The notes under the pieces were generated by a model. The model saw only the letters and a program-made list of their open reading frames with translations. It ran no database searches and was not told the origin of the DNA. From positions 2,790,001 through 2,854,000 of the forward strand of contig NZ_CP017774.1 in NCBI RefSeq assembly GCF_001857965.1: a stretch of DNA of 64,000 nucleotides, written 5' to 3'. Positions 37,261 to 44,996 of the stretch are shown here, piece by piece. A program made the position numbers and the translations under genes. Every line of letters begins with the position of its first letter. Position 1 is the first letter of the stretch. This DNA comes from Flavobacterium commune. Its GTDB lineage: Bacteria; Bacteroidota; Bacteroidia; Flavobacteriales; Flavobacteriaceae.

Positions 37261-38838
37261 CTAGATATTGTTTTTCTCTTTTCTCTTTTTCCAAAAATAT
37301 TCTCCAACGAAGAACGCTGCCAATAGAATTAAGAAAATTTTGAAATACGATTGTGGTTGACCTTCGCCATTTACAGTAGTGAAAACTCTGTCCCAACGCA
37401 CTTTGTTGATTCCTTTACCATTCGCATCCCAACTCATCCAGATAAAAACAGGTTTCCCTACAATGTGATCTGCGGGTACATAACCCCAGTAACGGCTATC
37501 TTCTGAGTTGTGTCGATTATCACCCATCATCCAATAGTAGTTTTGTTTGAAAGTATAGCTGTTTACGACTTTCCCATTCAAGCGGATTTCGTTCCCGGTA
37601 ACTTTTAAGTCGTTTTTGTTTCCGTTTTCGTCTTTTTCATAATCAGTAATGATTCTTTTGTAAAAGGGCAAACTCTCTAAAGTAAGCGCTACTGTTTTTC
37701 CTGCTTCCGGGATATAAATAGGGCCTAAATTATCCTGATTCCATTTGTTGATATTTGGAAAAATGCTTGGTTCAACATTCTTTGCGATTTGTTGTTTTAC
37801 AATAGTTATTCCGGCTGTATTTCTTAATCTTTCGGCACTTGCAGCAGTTAATGCTCTAAAATATAAGGTGTCTTTTGCTTCGTTTATAGCTACTCCATCG
37901 GTAACATCCAATTCTCTTAATAGGTTTTCAAAATCAACAGGTGGATTTTTAGTGTCTATTCCTACTGCATAAGAAAATTGAGGTTTTGCACGTTCAGGCA
38001 GTTGTAATACTTTTCCGTTAATGTAGATAGTGCCGTCTTTTATAGCCAAACTGTCTCCCGGAATACCTACGCATCTTTTTACATAGTTGGATTTTTTATC
38101 AATAGGTTTAATCACTCCAGGTTTTCCTTTTTGCTCAAAAAAGTAATGCACGGTGTCAACAGGCCAGTTAAAAACAACAATGTCTGCGCGTTCAATTTTG
38201 TCTTCAATTCCGGGTAATCTTAAATAAGGCAATTGCGGAAAACTCAGGTAGGATTTTCTTTTGGTCATTGGAATAGAGTCATGAACCATCGGCAAAGCAA
38301 CTGTTGTCATAGGAACTCTGGCTCCATAATTTACCTTGCTTACAAAAAGAAAATCGCCTATGAGTAATGATTTTTCTAATGAAGAAGTTGGAATGGTATA
38401 AGGTTGTACAAAATAAGTATGTACAAAAGTAGCAACAATTATTGCGAATAATAGTGAACTTACCGTATCGGCTGTTTTGTTTTTAGGATGAAGACTTCTT
38501 TCTTTGATGTAGTCTAATTTTTGAGTGTAATTGATGTAATAAATATATAATCCGCAAGTTACCACTCCTAAAATAGTATCTAATTGAGAGCGCTTTCCAA
38601 AACTCCTTAATGTTTCTACCCAAATAACCGGAAACATAATCAGGTTGATAATTGGTATAAAAAGCAATAAAGTCCACCAAGTAGGTCGGTTAATGATTTT
38701 CATCAGAACAATAGCGTTATATACAGGTATTGCAGCTTCCCATTTTTTTCTTCCTGCTGCTTCATATAATTTCCAAGTTCCTAAAAAATGAACAACTTGA
38801 ATAATGAGAAAAAACACAAACCATTGATATAGTGTCAT
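37261..38838 (-). CDS. lepB: signal peptidase I (first copy)
   Basis: The 525-residue paralogue is very similar to the downstream copy, with the same layout: N-terminal helices, catalytic Ser153 (TSSLEKSL) and Lys254 (NYVKRCVGIPGD), MMGDNRHNSEDSRYWG and a C-terminal membrane helix (FFVGEYFWKK). The expanded middle domain diverges most (about 290-420). It is 34 bp from dapB and 38 bp from the second copy, so all belong to one transcript. Confidence 0.93.
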   Translation of the reverse strand: MTLYQWFVFFLIIQVVHFLGTWKLYEAAGRKKWEAAIPVYNAIVLMKIINRPTWWTLLLFIPIINLIMFPVIWVETLRSFGKRSQLDTILGVVTCGLYIYYINYTQKLDYIKERSLHPKNKTADTVSSLLFAIIVATFVHTYFVQPYTIPTSSLEKSLLIGDFLFVSKVNYGARVPMTTVALPMVHDSIPMTKRKSYLSFPQLPYLRLPGIEDKIERADIVVFNWPVDTVHYFFEQKGKPGVIKPIDKKSNYVKRCVGIPGDSLAIKDGTIYINGKVLQLPERAKPQFSYAVGIDTKNPPVDFENLLRELDVTDGVAINEAKDTLYFRALTAASAERLRNTAGITIVKQQIAKNVEPSIFPNINKWNQDNLGPIYIPEAGKTVALTLESLPFYKRIITDYEKDENGNKNDLKVTGNEIRLNGKVVNSYTFKQNYYWMMGDNRHNSEDSRYWGYVPADHIVGKPVFIWMSWDANGKGINKVRWDRVFTTVNGEGQPQSYFKIFLILLAAFFVGEYFWKKRKEKNNI

Positions 38839-38872
38839 AGTTCTTTTGAATTAAAGGTTAATTTGGGTTTGA

Positions 38873-39574
38873 TTATTGAATGTTAAGAACATCACGCATA
38901 CTGAAAATCCCCTGTTTTCCGGCTAACCATTCGGCTGCAATTACAGCTCCAAGTGCAAATCCTTCACGGTTGTGAGCCGTATGTTTGATTTCGATGCTGT
39001 CAATACCGGAATCATAAGTTACAGTGTGCGTCCCAGGAACTTCTCCGGTACGAACCGCTTCAATATGAATTTCGTTTTCTTTAGCCTGCTCTAATGTCCA
39101 GTTTTTGTAATCGCTGTTTTCGATAACCCCCTGAGCCAATGAAATAGCAGTTCCACTTGGAGCATCCAGTTTGTGGATATGGTGAATTTCTTCCATAGTT
39201 ACCTTGTATCCATCGATGTTAGCCATCATTTTAGCTAAATATTCGTTTAGACCAAAAAACAAATTTACTCCTAAGCTAAAGTTAGAGCTAGAAATAAAAC
39301 CACCGTTTTTTGCTGCGCACAAAGCAATCATTTCGTCGTAACGGTCTAACCAGCCGGTTGTTCCTGAAACTACCGGTACATTGTTGTTGAAACAGGCCGA
39401 AATATTATCTACAGCAGCCATAGGAACGCTAAAATCAATTGCAACATCAGCAGTTGCAAGTCCGTCGTAGGTGTTGAATTCGTCTTTTTTCAAAACAATT
39501 TCATGACCTCTCTCCAGAGCAATTCTTTCAATTACCTGACCCATTTTTCCGTATCCTAAAAGCGCGATTTTCAT
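38873..39574 (-). CDS. dapB: 4-hydroxy-tetrahydrodipicolinate reductase
   Basis: DapB reduces the dipicolinate precursor with NAD(P)H in lysine and meso-diaminopimelate synthesis. Seen: the Rossmann motif GYGKMG (7-12), SGTTGW, and the active-site HHIHKLDAPSGTA. At 233 residues it is a short family member, normal for this phylum. It sits between the DUF5683 gene and lepB. Confidence 0.94.
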   Translation of the reverse strand: MKIALLGYGKMGQVIERIALERGHEIVLKKDEFNTYDGLATADVAIDFSVPMAAVDNISACFNNNVPVVSGTTGWLDRYDEMIALCAAKNGGFISSSNFSLGVNLFFGLNEYLAKMMANIDGYKVTMEEIHHIHKLDAPSGTAISLAQGVIENSDYKNWTLEQAKENEIHIEAVRTGEVPGTHTVTYDSGIDSIEIKHTAHNREGFALGAVIAAEWLAGKQGIFSMRDVLNIQ

Positions 39575-39630
39575 TTGTGTATTATTTTAAATTAAAAAGA
39601 TATTGAATCAATCAATTCTTTTGTATTCGA

Positions 39631-40194
39631 TTAAAAGTTATAATTAAGGCTAAGCCCTACGTTTGTCTTAAGATTGATATCGTTTCTGTAAAGAGTAGGT
39701 TTTATCGACAGTCGGTCGTCAACATTAAACTGCATTAATGCCGCATCAACATTGGCATCGATGATATTTAAAACATAAAAACCTACGATGAACAAAGTAG
39801 AGAAATCCCGATTTCGCTGGTAAAATTTTTGTCCCGCAATCAATCGGCTGTCATCCAAAAACGAAAATTCATCATCGGTATATCCTTCTAATCTTCGTTT
39901 GTAAGCATCTCTAAATTGATGGTATTTTTTATTGCTGTCTAAATAAAAGTACAGACTGGTTCCAATGGCTCCATAAACCAATGGAATTTTCCAATATTTT
40001 TTATTGTAAGCCTGACCCAAACCCGGTAAAACGGCCGAATAAAATGCTGCTTTTGCCGGTGTTAAAGGATCGATGTCAATTGACTTCAGAGTGTCTTTGG
40101 CTACTGCTTCTTCTGTTTTGGCTGTTTTTTGTGCCAATGCAGAAGTGTTGCTTAAAATAATTAGAAATAGTGCTATGGAAATAATTTTGTTCAC
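39631..40194 (-). CDS. DUF5683 family protein
   Basis: A 187-residue protein with a signal peptide (1-21) and the DUF5683 core: KAAFYSAVLPGLGQAYNKKYWKIPLVYGAIG, RDAYKRRLEGY, FYQRNRDFSTLFIVGFYVLNIIDANVDA. Two to three hydrophobic segments suggest an envelope protein. The function is unknown. Its start codon overlaps the parB stop by one base at 40194. Its place between parB and dapB is conserved in Flavobacteriia as far as I know. Confidence 0.85.
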   Translation of the reverse strand: MNKIISIALFLIILSNTSALAQKTAKTEEAVAKDTLKSIDIDPLTPAKAAFYSAVLPGLGQAYNKKYWKIPLVYGAIGTSLYFYLDSNKKYHQFRDAYKRRLEGYTDDEFSFLDDSRLIAGQKFYQRNRDFSTLFIVGFYVLNIIDANVDAALMQFNVDDRLSIKPTLYRNDINLKTNVGLSLNYNF

Positions 40195-41096
40195 TATCCC
40201 TTAATTAATTCAATAATTCGATTAAAATCGTCTTCAGACTGGAATGGAATAGTAATTTTCCCTTTTCCATTAGTAGCAACTTTGATGTCAACTAAGTTTC
40301 CAAAATAAGCATTAAAAATTCTTTTTTGACTTTCGTTTACATCAAATGAAGCTGCTTTTGTTTTTGCAACAGCTGCTTTTGGTTTTAGACTTTCGTGGTA
40401 GTTTTTTACCAAAGTTTCGGTGTCGCGAACCGAAAGATTCTGACTTACAATTTTTTGGTAAATATCCGTTTGTGCATCCAGATCCTCAATGTTGATGATG
40501 GCTCTACCGTGACCCATACTGATGAAACCGTCACGAATTCCCGTTTGGATAATTGGATCCAGTTTTAAAAGTCTCAAATAATTAGCAATTGTAGAGCGTT
40601 TTTTTCCTACGCGCTCACTCATTTGTTCCTGAGTCAGCTGGATTTCATCCATTAAGCGTTGGTACGAAAGAGCTATCTCGATAGGATCTAAGTCATGACG
40701 TTGAATGTTTTCAACCAATGCCATAACAAGAGATTCATTGTCATTCGCAATTCGGATGTAAGCCGGAACATGAGTTAATCCAACTAATTTTGAAGCACGC
40801 AAACGACGCTCTCCCGAAATTAACTGGTATTTATTGAACTCTAATTTTCGAACAGTAATAGGTTGGATTACACCTAATTCCTTGATGGAAGTGGCTAATT
40901 CTTTTAAAGATTCTTCGTTGAAATTGCTTCTGGGCTGAAACGGGTTGATTTCAATAGCTTCAATTTCAAGTTCAATAATATTTCCAACAACTTTGTCTGC
41001 ATTTTTATCTTCTACAGATTTAATATCGTTTTCAGGGTCTTTTAGTAAAGCCGATAAACCTCTTCCTAAAGCCTGTTTTTTTATCGCTTTCGTCAT
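40194..41096 (-). CDS. parB: chromosome-partitioning protein ParB
   Basis: ParB binds parS sites and spreads as a CTP-dependent clamp for chromosome segregation. The 300-residue protein has the N-terminal ParB/Spo0J domain (about 45-140) with the CTP-binding GERRLRA motif, the central helix-turn-helix (LTQEQMSERVGKKRSTIANYLRLL) and the C-terminal dimerisation domain (about 255-300). It directly follows parA (4 bp). No canonical parS site was found in the window. Confidence 0.95.
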   Translation of the reverse strand: MTKAIKKQALGRGLSALLKDPENDIKSVEDKNADKVVGNIIELEIEAIEINPFQPRSNFNEESLKELATSIKELGVIQPITVRKLEFNKYQLISGERRLRASKLVGLTHVPAYIRIANDNESLVMALVENIQRHDLDPIEIALSYQRLMDEIQLTQEQMSERVGKKRSTIANYLRLLKLDPIIQTGIRDGFISMGHGRAIINIEDLDAQTDIYQKIVSQNLSVRDTETLVKNYHESLKPKAAVAKTKAASFDVNESQKRIFNAYFGNLVDIKVATNGKGKITIPFQSEDDFNRIIELIKG

Positions 41097-41100
41097 ATAA

Positions 41101-41868
41101 TTATTGGATGTTTTTCTTTATAATTTCCTGAGCAAGATGTAAATAATTGGTCGCGCCTTTACTAGTAGCATCATAGTTAATGATACTTTCACCAAAACTA
41201 GGTGCTTCACTCAATTTTACATTTCGTTGGATAATAGTTTCAAAAACCATATCGTTAAAATGCTTTTGTACCTCTTCAACTACCTGATTTGATAAACGCA
41301 ATCTCGAATCGTACATAGTCAATAGTAAACCTTCAATGTCTAAATCAGGATTGTGGATTTTTTGAATACTTTTTATTGTATTTAATAATTTACCCAAACC
41401 TTCCAAAGCAAAATATTCGCATTGAATAGGAATCACTACAGAATCGGCAGCTGTTAAGGCATTTAATGTCAACAGTCCAAGCGAAGGCGCGCAGTCAATA
41501 ATGATATAATCGTAGTCGTCTTTTACACTTTCTAATGCTTTTTTAAGCATGTATTCTCTGTTTTCCTTGTCAACTAATTCAATTTCGATAGCCACAAGGT
41601 CGATGTGAGCAGGAATAACATCAACATTAGGAGCAGTACATGGTACTACAGCTTCTTTTGGAGTATTGCTGTGTTCCAGAATTTGGTAAGTACCAATTTC
41701 TACACTTTCCACATCGATACCTAATCCGGAACTGGCATTTGCCTGAGGATCAGCGTCTATTAATAATACTTTTTTCTCTAAAACACCTAGGGAAGCTGCA
41801 AGATTTACAGATGTTGTAGTCTTTCCAACGCCTCCTTTTTGATTAGCAATCGCAATGATTTTGCCCAT
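41101..41868 (-). CDS. parA: chromosome-partitioning ATPase ParA
   Basis: A 255-residue Soj-type ATPase with deviant Walker A KGGVGKTT (10-17), LIDADPQANASSGLG and IIDCAPSLGLLTLNAL. It works with ParB in segregating origins. It starts an operon parA-parB-DUF5683-dapB-lepB-lepB (then wbqC). Confidence 0.95.
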   Translation of the reverse strand: MGKIIAIANQKGGVGKTTTSVNLAASLGVLEKKVLLIDADPQANASSGLGIDVESVEIGTYQILEHSNTPKEAVVPCTAPNVDVIPAHIDLVAIEIELVDKENREYMLKKALESVKDDYDYIIIDCAPSLGLLTLNALTAADSVVIPIQCEYFALEGLGKLLNTIKSIQKIHNPDLDIEGLLLTMYDSRLRLSNQVVEEVQKHFNDMVFETIIQRNVKLSEAPSFGESIINYDATSKGATNYLHLAQEIIKKNIQ

Positions 41869-42027
41869 TTATTTTGTATAATTTTGAACGGTAAAAATAC
41901 AATTTATTATTGTTTCTAAAAATCTATTTTGTTAACATTTGTTAAAGCTTGATTTGGGGTGTTTTGAGGGATTTTGGTTTGGATTTTAGTCAAATTATAT
42001 AATTTTTATTTTATTTTCAATAATTGT

Positions 42028-42057
42028 TTGCAAAACTTAAAAAAAGTTGTATATTTG
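42028..42057 (+). promoter_or_regulatory. tRNA-Pro promoter
   Basis: TTG (42028-42030) lies exactly 19 nt before TATATTTG (42050-42057), a perfect match to the Bacteroidota TTG-N19-TAnnTTTG promoter. The mature tRNA starts 11 nt after the -7 box. Confidence 0.8.
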
Positions 42058-42068
42058 CAGCCGCGTTA

Positions 42069-42143
42069 CGGGGTGTAGCGTAGCCCGGTTATCGCGCCTG
42101 CTTTGGGAGCAGGAGGCCGCAGGTTCGAATCCTGCCACCCCGA
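42069..42143 (+). tRNA. tRNA-Pro (TGG)
   Basis: A full cloverleaf: acceptor CGGGGTG / CACCCCG with discriminator A, a D-arm with GGTT, anticodon stem CCTGC/GCAGG with loop TTTGGGA (anticodon TGG at 42104-42106), and T-arm GCAGG-TTCGAAT-CCTGC. CCA is not encoded. It reads proline codons CCN, mainly CCA. Confidence 0.97.
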
Positions 42144-42145
42144 CG

Positions 42146-42177
42146 AAAACCTTCTTGTAAACCAAGAAGGTTTTTTT
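42146..42177 (+). terminator. terminator after tRNA-Pro
   Basis: CCTTCTTG (42150-42157) pairs with CAAGAAGG (42163-42170), extended by A/T pairs and followed by T7. It starts 3 bp after the tRNA. Confidence 0.9.
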
Positions 42178-42301
42178 ATTTGTGATAGTGGCATTATTAT
42201 TTTACTGGTGTCTTTATTAGGATTAGAAAAGTTTTCATATTCTTCTATATTAAGATAATAAAAACTGATAATTCTAGTCTCGTTTTCAAATAATAAAAAC
42301 T

Positions 42302-42309
42302 TACTTTTG
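42302..42309 (+). promoter_or_regulatory. putative trxB -7 box
   Basis: TACTTTTG fits TAnnTTTG, 31 nt before the trxB ATG. No clear TTG at the usual spacing. The rest of 42178-42340 holds nothing recognisable. Confidence 0.4.
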
Positions 42310-42340
42310 TGCTGTTTTTAAAATTAAACCTTTAATTATT

Positions 42341-43288
42341 ATGTCAGATACAATCGAAAAAATAAAATGTCTTATTATAGGTTCTGGTCCTGCGGGTTAT
42401 ACTGCAGCAATTTATGCGGCCAGAGCTAATATGAATCCAATATTATACCAAGGAATGCAACCAGGAGGTCAATTGACTACTACTAATGAAGTAGAGAATT
42501 TTCCGGGATATGTTGATGGAGTTACGGGGCCGGAAATGATGATTCAGTTGCAGCAACAAGCGCAACGTTTTGGTGCAGATATTCGTGATGGATGGGCTAC
42601 TAAAGTGGATTTTTCAGGAGATATTCATAAGGTGTGGATTAATGATACTATCGAATTACACTGTGAAACGGTAATTATTTCTACTGGGGCTTCGGCTAAA
42701 TATTTAGGATTACCATCAGAACAACATTATTTACAAATGGGTGGTGGAGTTTCGGCTTGTGCCGTTTGTGATGGTTTTTTCTATAGAAATCAGGAAGTAG
42801 TGATTGTAGGAGCAGGGGATTCAGCTTGTGAAGAAGCGCATTATTTGTCAAAACTTTGTAAAAAAGTAACTATGCTGGTAAGAAGTGAGAAATTCAGAGC
42901 TTCAAAAATCATGGAAGAAAGAGTTCGTAAAACGGAGAATATTGAGATTTTATTAAACCACGACACGGTTGAAGTTATAGGAGATGGTCAGGTAGTGGAA
43001 GCTATCAAAGTATTGAATAAGACTACCAATGAAACTTATGATATTCCAGCGACAGGTTTCTTTGTGGCTATTGGTCATAAACCTAATACTGATATTTTTA
43101 AAGATTATTTAACTCTGGATGAAACAGGTTATATTATTAATACGCCTGGAACTTCAAAAACGAATGTTGAAGGTGTTTTTGTAGCCGGAGATGCTGCTGA
43201 TCATGTATACCGTCAGGCGATTACTGCTGCTGGTACTGGTTGTATGGCTGCTTTGGATGCCGAAAGATATTTGGCTGCTAAAGGATAA
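42341..43288 (+). CDS. trxB: thioredoxin reductase
   Basis: The 315-residue low-molecular-weight flavoprotein transfers electrons from NADPH via FAD to thioredoxin. Seen: FAD-binding GSGPAGYTAAIYAARA, the redox pair CAVC (Cys140, Cys143), NADPH-binding GAGDSACEEA, and the C-terminal FAD motif GVFVAGDAADHVYRQAITAAGTG. Single-gene transcript between the tRNA terminator and its own terminator. Confidence 0.96.
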   Translation: MSDTIEKIKCLIIGSGPAGYTAAIYAARANMNPILYQGMQPGGQLTTTNEVENFPGYVDGVTGPEMMIQLQQQAQRFGADIRDGWATKVDFSGDIHKVWINDTIELHCETVIISTGASAKYLGLPSEQHYLQMGGGVSACAVCDGFFYRNQEVVIVGAGDSACEEAHYLSKLCKKVTMLVRSEKFRASKIMEERVRKTENIEILLNHDTVEVIGDGQVVEAIKVLNKTTNETYDIPATGFFVAIGHKPNTDIFKDYLTLDETGYIINTPGTSKTNVEGVFVAGDAADHVYRQAITAAGTGCMAALDAERYLAAKG

Positions 43289-43302
43289 TTTTTTTTTAGA
43301 AT

Positions 43303-43347
43303 AAAAAAATAGCCTGTTTCATTTTGAGTGGAACAGGCTTTTTTTTG
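43303..43347. terminator. bidirectional terminator
   Basis: AGCCTGTT (43311-43318) and AACAGGCT (43332-43339) form a stem flanked by an A-run on the left and T8 on the right, between convergent trxB and the DUF2807 gene. Confidence 0.88.
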
Positions 43348-43352
43348 TAAAA

Positions 43353-44180
43353 TTATTTTTTAGATATTTTGGCTTTGTCTATAAATTGATTCATCTCGAT
43401 TTTAGCCTCACCATAAAGATCTATTTCCGATTTTTCGCTGGCGTTGATAATAATGTCTTTTTTAGGATTTACAGCTGCTTTGCTTTGTCCTTCAGTAATT
43501 AATTCGATGCTTTTTATATCTAATTTAGAGGCTTCTAATTCTGAATTGTTTTCTAATCGGATGATACTACTATCAGCTTCACCTTCAATTTTAGCCTTTG
43601 TTTTTTGATACATATCTATGGCTAAATCAGTGGTTTTTACTAAGGATTTCAGTTCTGCATTTTTAGTTAATTCGAATTTTATTTTTTCACTGCTTAGATT
43701 CAGCTCAATTTTTGAACTGCCGTCAGCCTGTAATAGAAAATGGGTTGTTTTGGCATTCATGAATATTTTTGAATCGTCAAAAGTTTTGATGTTCAGATTT
43801 TCCGTAAGGATTTCCTGGATTGCATTAACTACAGCTTCATTTTTTGATGTAATACTGTTTAGTTGTTCGGTGTATGTAATTTTTACTTTTAAAGATTTAC
43901 TCTTTACCACATTTTTAGAAGTAGAAAGATGCAGGACGCTATCAGTAACATCAATGTCTATAATGTCAATTAAATTATCATCGGCTTCCAATTTTATTTC
44001 AGGATATTCACCTCTTTCTAATGAAACAATCAGATTGTCTTGTACTTCAATAGCACTGAAGTTTTTGATGTTTTTTTGCTTTGTTACGATTGTTTTTGAA
44101 CCGCTTATTTTTTCTTTTTTCTGAGCTAGAATAATGGTGCTGGATAAAAAGGCCAGAAGTAGGATGCTAAATTTTTTCAT
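43353..44180 (-). CDS. GIN domain (DUF2807) protein
   Basis: The 275-residue exported protein has a signal peptide (1-19, ILAQ) and one or two DUF2807 beta-helix modules (FSAIEVQDNLIVSLERGEYPEIKLEADDNLI, LNSITSKNEAVVNA). It is related to the GIN-domain protein encoded just upstream at 44266-44994, but the terminator between them (44214-44244) suggests its own transcription. The function is unknown. Confidence 0.85.
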   Translation of the reverse strand: MKKFSILLLAFLSSTIILAQKKEKISGSKTIVTKQKNIKNFSAIEVQDNLIVSLERGEYPEIKLEADDNLIDIIDIDVTDSVLHLSTSKNVVKSKSLKVKITYTEQLNSITSKNEAVVNAIQEILTENLNIKTFDDSKIFMNAKTTHFLLQADGSSKIELNLSSEKIKFELTKNAELKSLVKTTDLAIDMYQKTKAKIEGEADSSIIRLENNSELEASKLDIKSIELITEGQSKAAVNPKKDIIINASEKSEIDLYGEAKIEMNQFIDKAKISKK

Positions 44181-44211
44181 GTAAATATTCTTTAGGTTCT
44201 TTACAAATATA

Positions 44212-44250
44212 AAGAAATCGCTTACTTAAATAGTAAGCGATTTCGATTTT
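44212..44250 (-). terminator. terminator of the DUF2807 operon
   Basis: A perfect 12-bp stem, GAAATCGCTTAC (44214-44225) with GTAAGCGATTTC (44233-44244), flanked by A/T-rich tracts. On the minus strand it lies 22 bp past the stop at 44266. Confidence 0.85.
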
Positions 44251-44265
44251 TATATGAATTTATGT

Positions 44266-44994
44266 TTAGTCCGGTTCAATACTTGCTCCGGAACTTGAGG
44301 TTTTTTCAATTTGTTTCGGATTATTGTGGTATTCAATCCGGCTTCCGCTGCTGGCATCAGCTTTTAGACTTAGGATAGGATGAACACTAACTTTTGATCC
44401 GCTTGAAGTTTCCACTGTAATAGTATTTACAAGCAAATCTTCGGCCTCTATCTTGCTGGCACTAGAGGCTTCTGCATCGAGGTTGAGTGCCATTCCTTTA
44501 ATGTCAATTTTGCTGGCGCTACTGCTATTGGCTTTGATGTTATCAATGGATAATTGCGCTTCTATTTTTGCGGCACTCGAAGTGTTTAGACTAATATTTT
44601 CTCCTTTTAAAGTGTTTTTGGTTTTTATTGATGAAGCGCTATTGGCTGTCAATTCCTCGATGACAGGAACGGTTATAAAAACTTTTTGTCCATGATGACT
44701 GCTGTAGCTTCCGTTTTTTCGACTGATAATCAAAACACCATTTCTAACTTTGGTAGTAATACTATTTTGAATATTTTCATCGGCTTCTACTGCAATTCGG
44801 GTTCTGTCAGCCTGTTCAACGATTACTTCGATACCGCTGTTAGCTTCGATACTTTTAAAATTGTCTTCAATATCCCTTTTTTGGGTAACAATATTGCCAT
44901 TACCTTTAATTGAATGATGATGATGGTTGTTGTTGCAGGAAATCAATGTTGCTGCGGCAAAAACAATCAGGCTATTTTTTAAGCTTACTAACAT
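44266..44994 (-). CDS. GIN domain (DUF2807) lipoprotein
   Basis: The 242-residue lipoprotein has lipobox LISC (Cys20) followed directly by NNNHHHH, a natural His run that could bind metal. The rest is a DUF2807 beta-helix with Ser-rich turns (repeated SSASKI, SSGSKV, SSGSRI). The start is 2 bp after the stop of the PspC-domain gene, so the two are co-translated. Role unknown; probably an outer-membrane or periplasmic part of the PspC module. Confidence 0.87.
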   Translation of the reverse strand: MLVSLKNSLIVFAAATLISCNNNHHHHSIKGNGNIVTQKRDIEDNFKSIEANSGIEVIVEQADRTRIAVEADENIQNSITTKVRNGVLIISRKNGSYSSHHGQKVFITVPVIEELTANSASSIKTKNTLKGENISLNTSSAAKIEAQLSIDNIKANSSSASKIDIKGMALNLDAEASSASKIEAEDLLVNTITVETSSGSKVSVHPILSLKADASSGSRIEYHNNPKQIEKTSSSGASIEPD

Positions 44995-44996
44995 AA

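Noticed and set aside
35624..38838. Duplicate lepB as an assembly artefact
   Set aside because: The two genes differ throughout, most strongly in the middle domain, so they are true paralogues.
41869..42060. parS or replication origin next to parAB
   Set aside because: No TGTTNCACGTGAAACA-like site and no DnaA-box cluster were seen; parA here heads a housekeeping operon.
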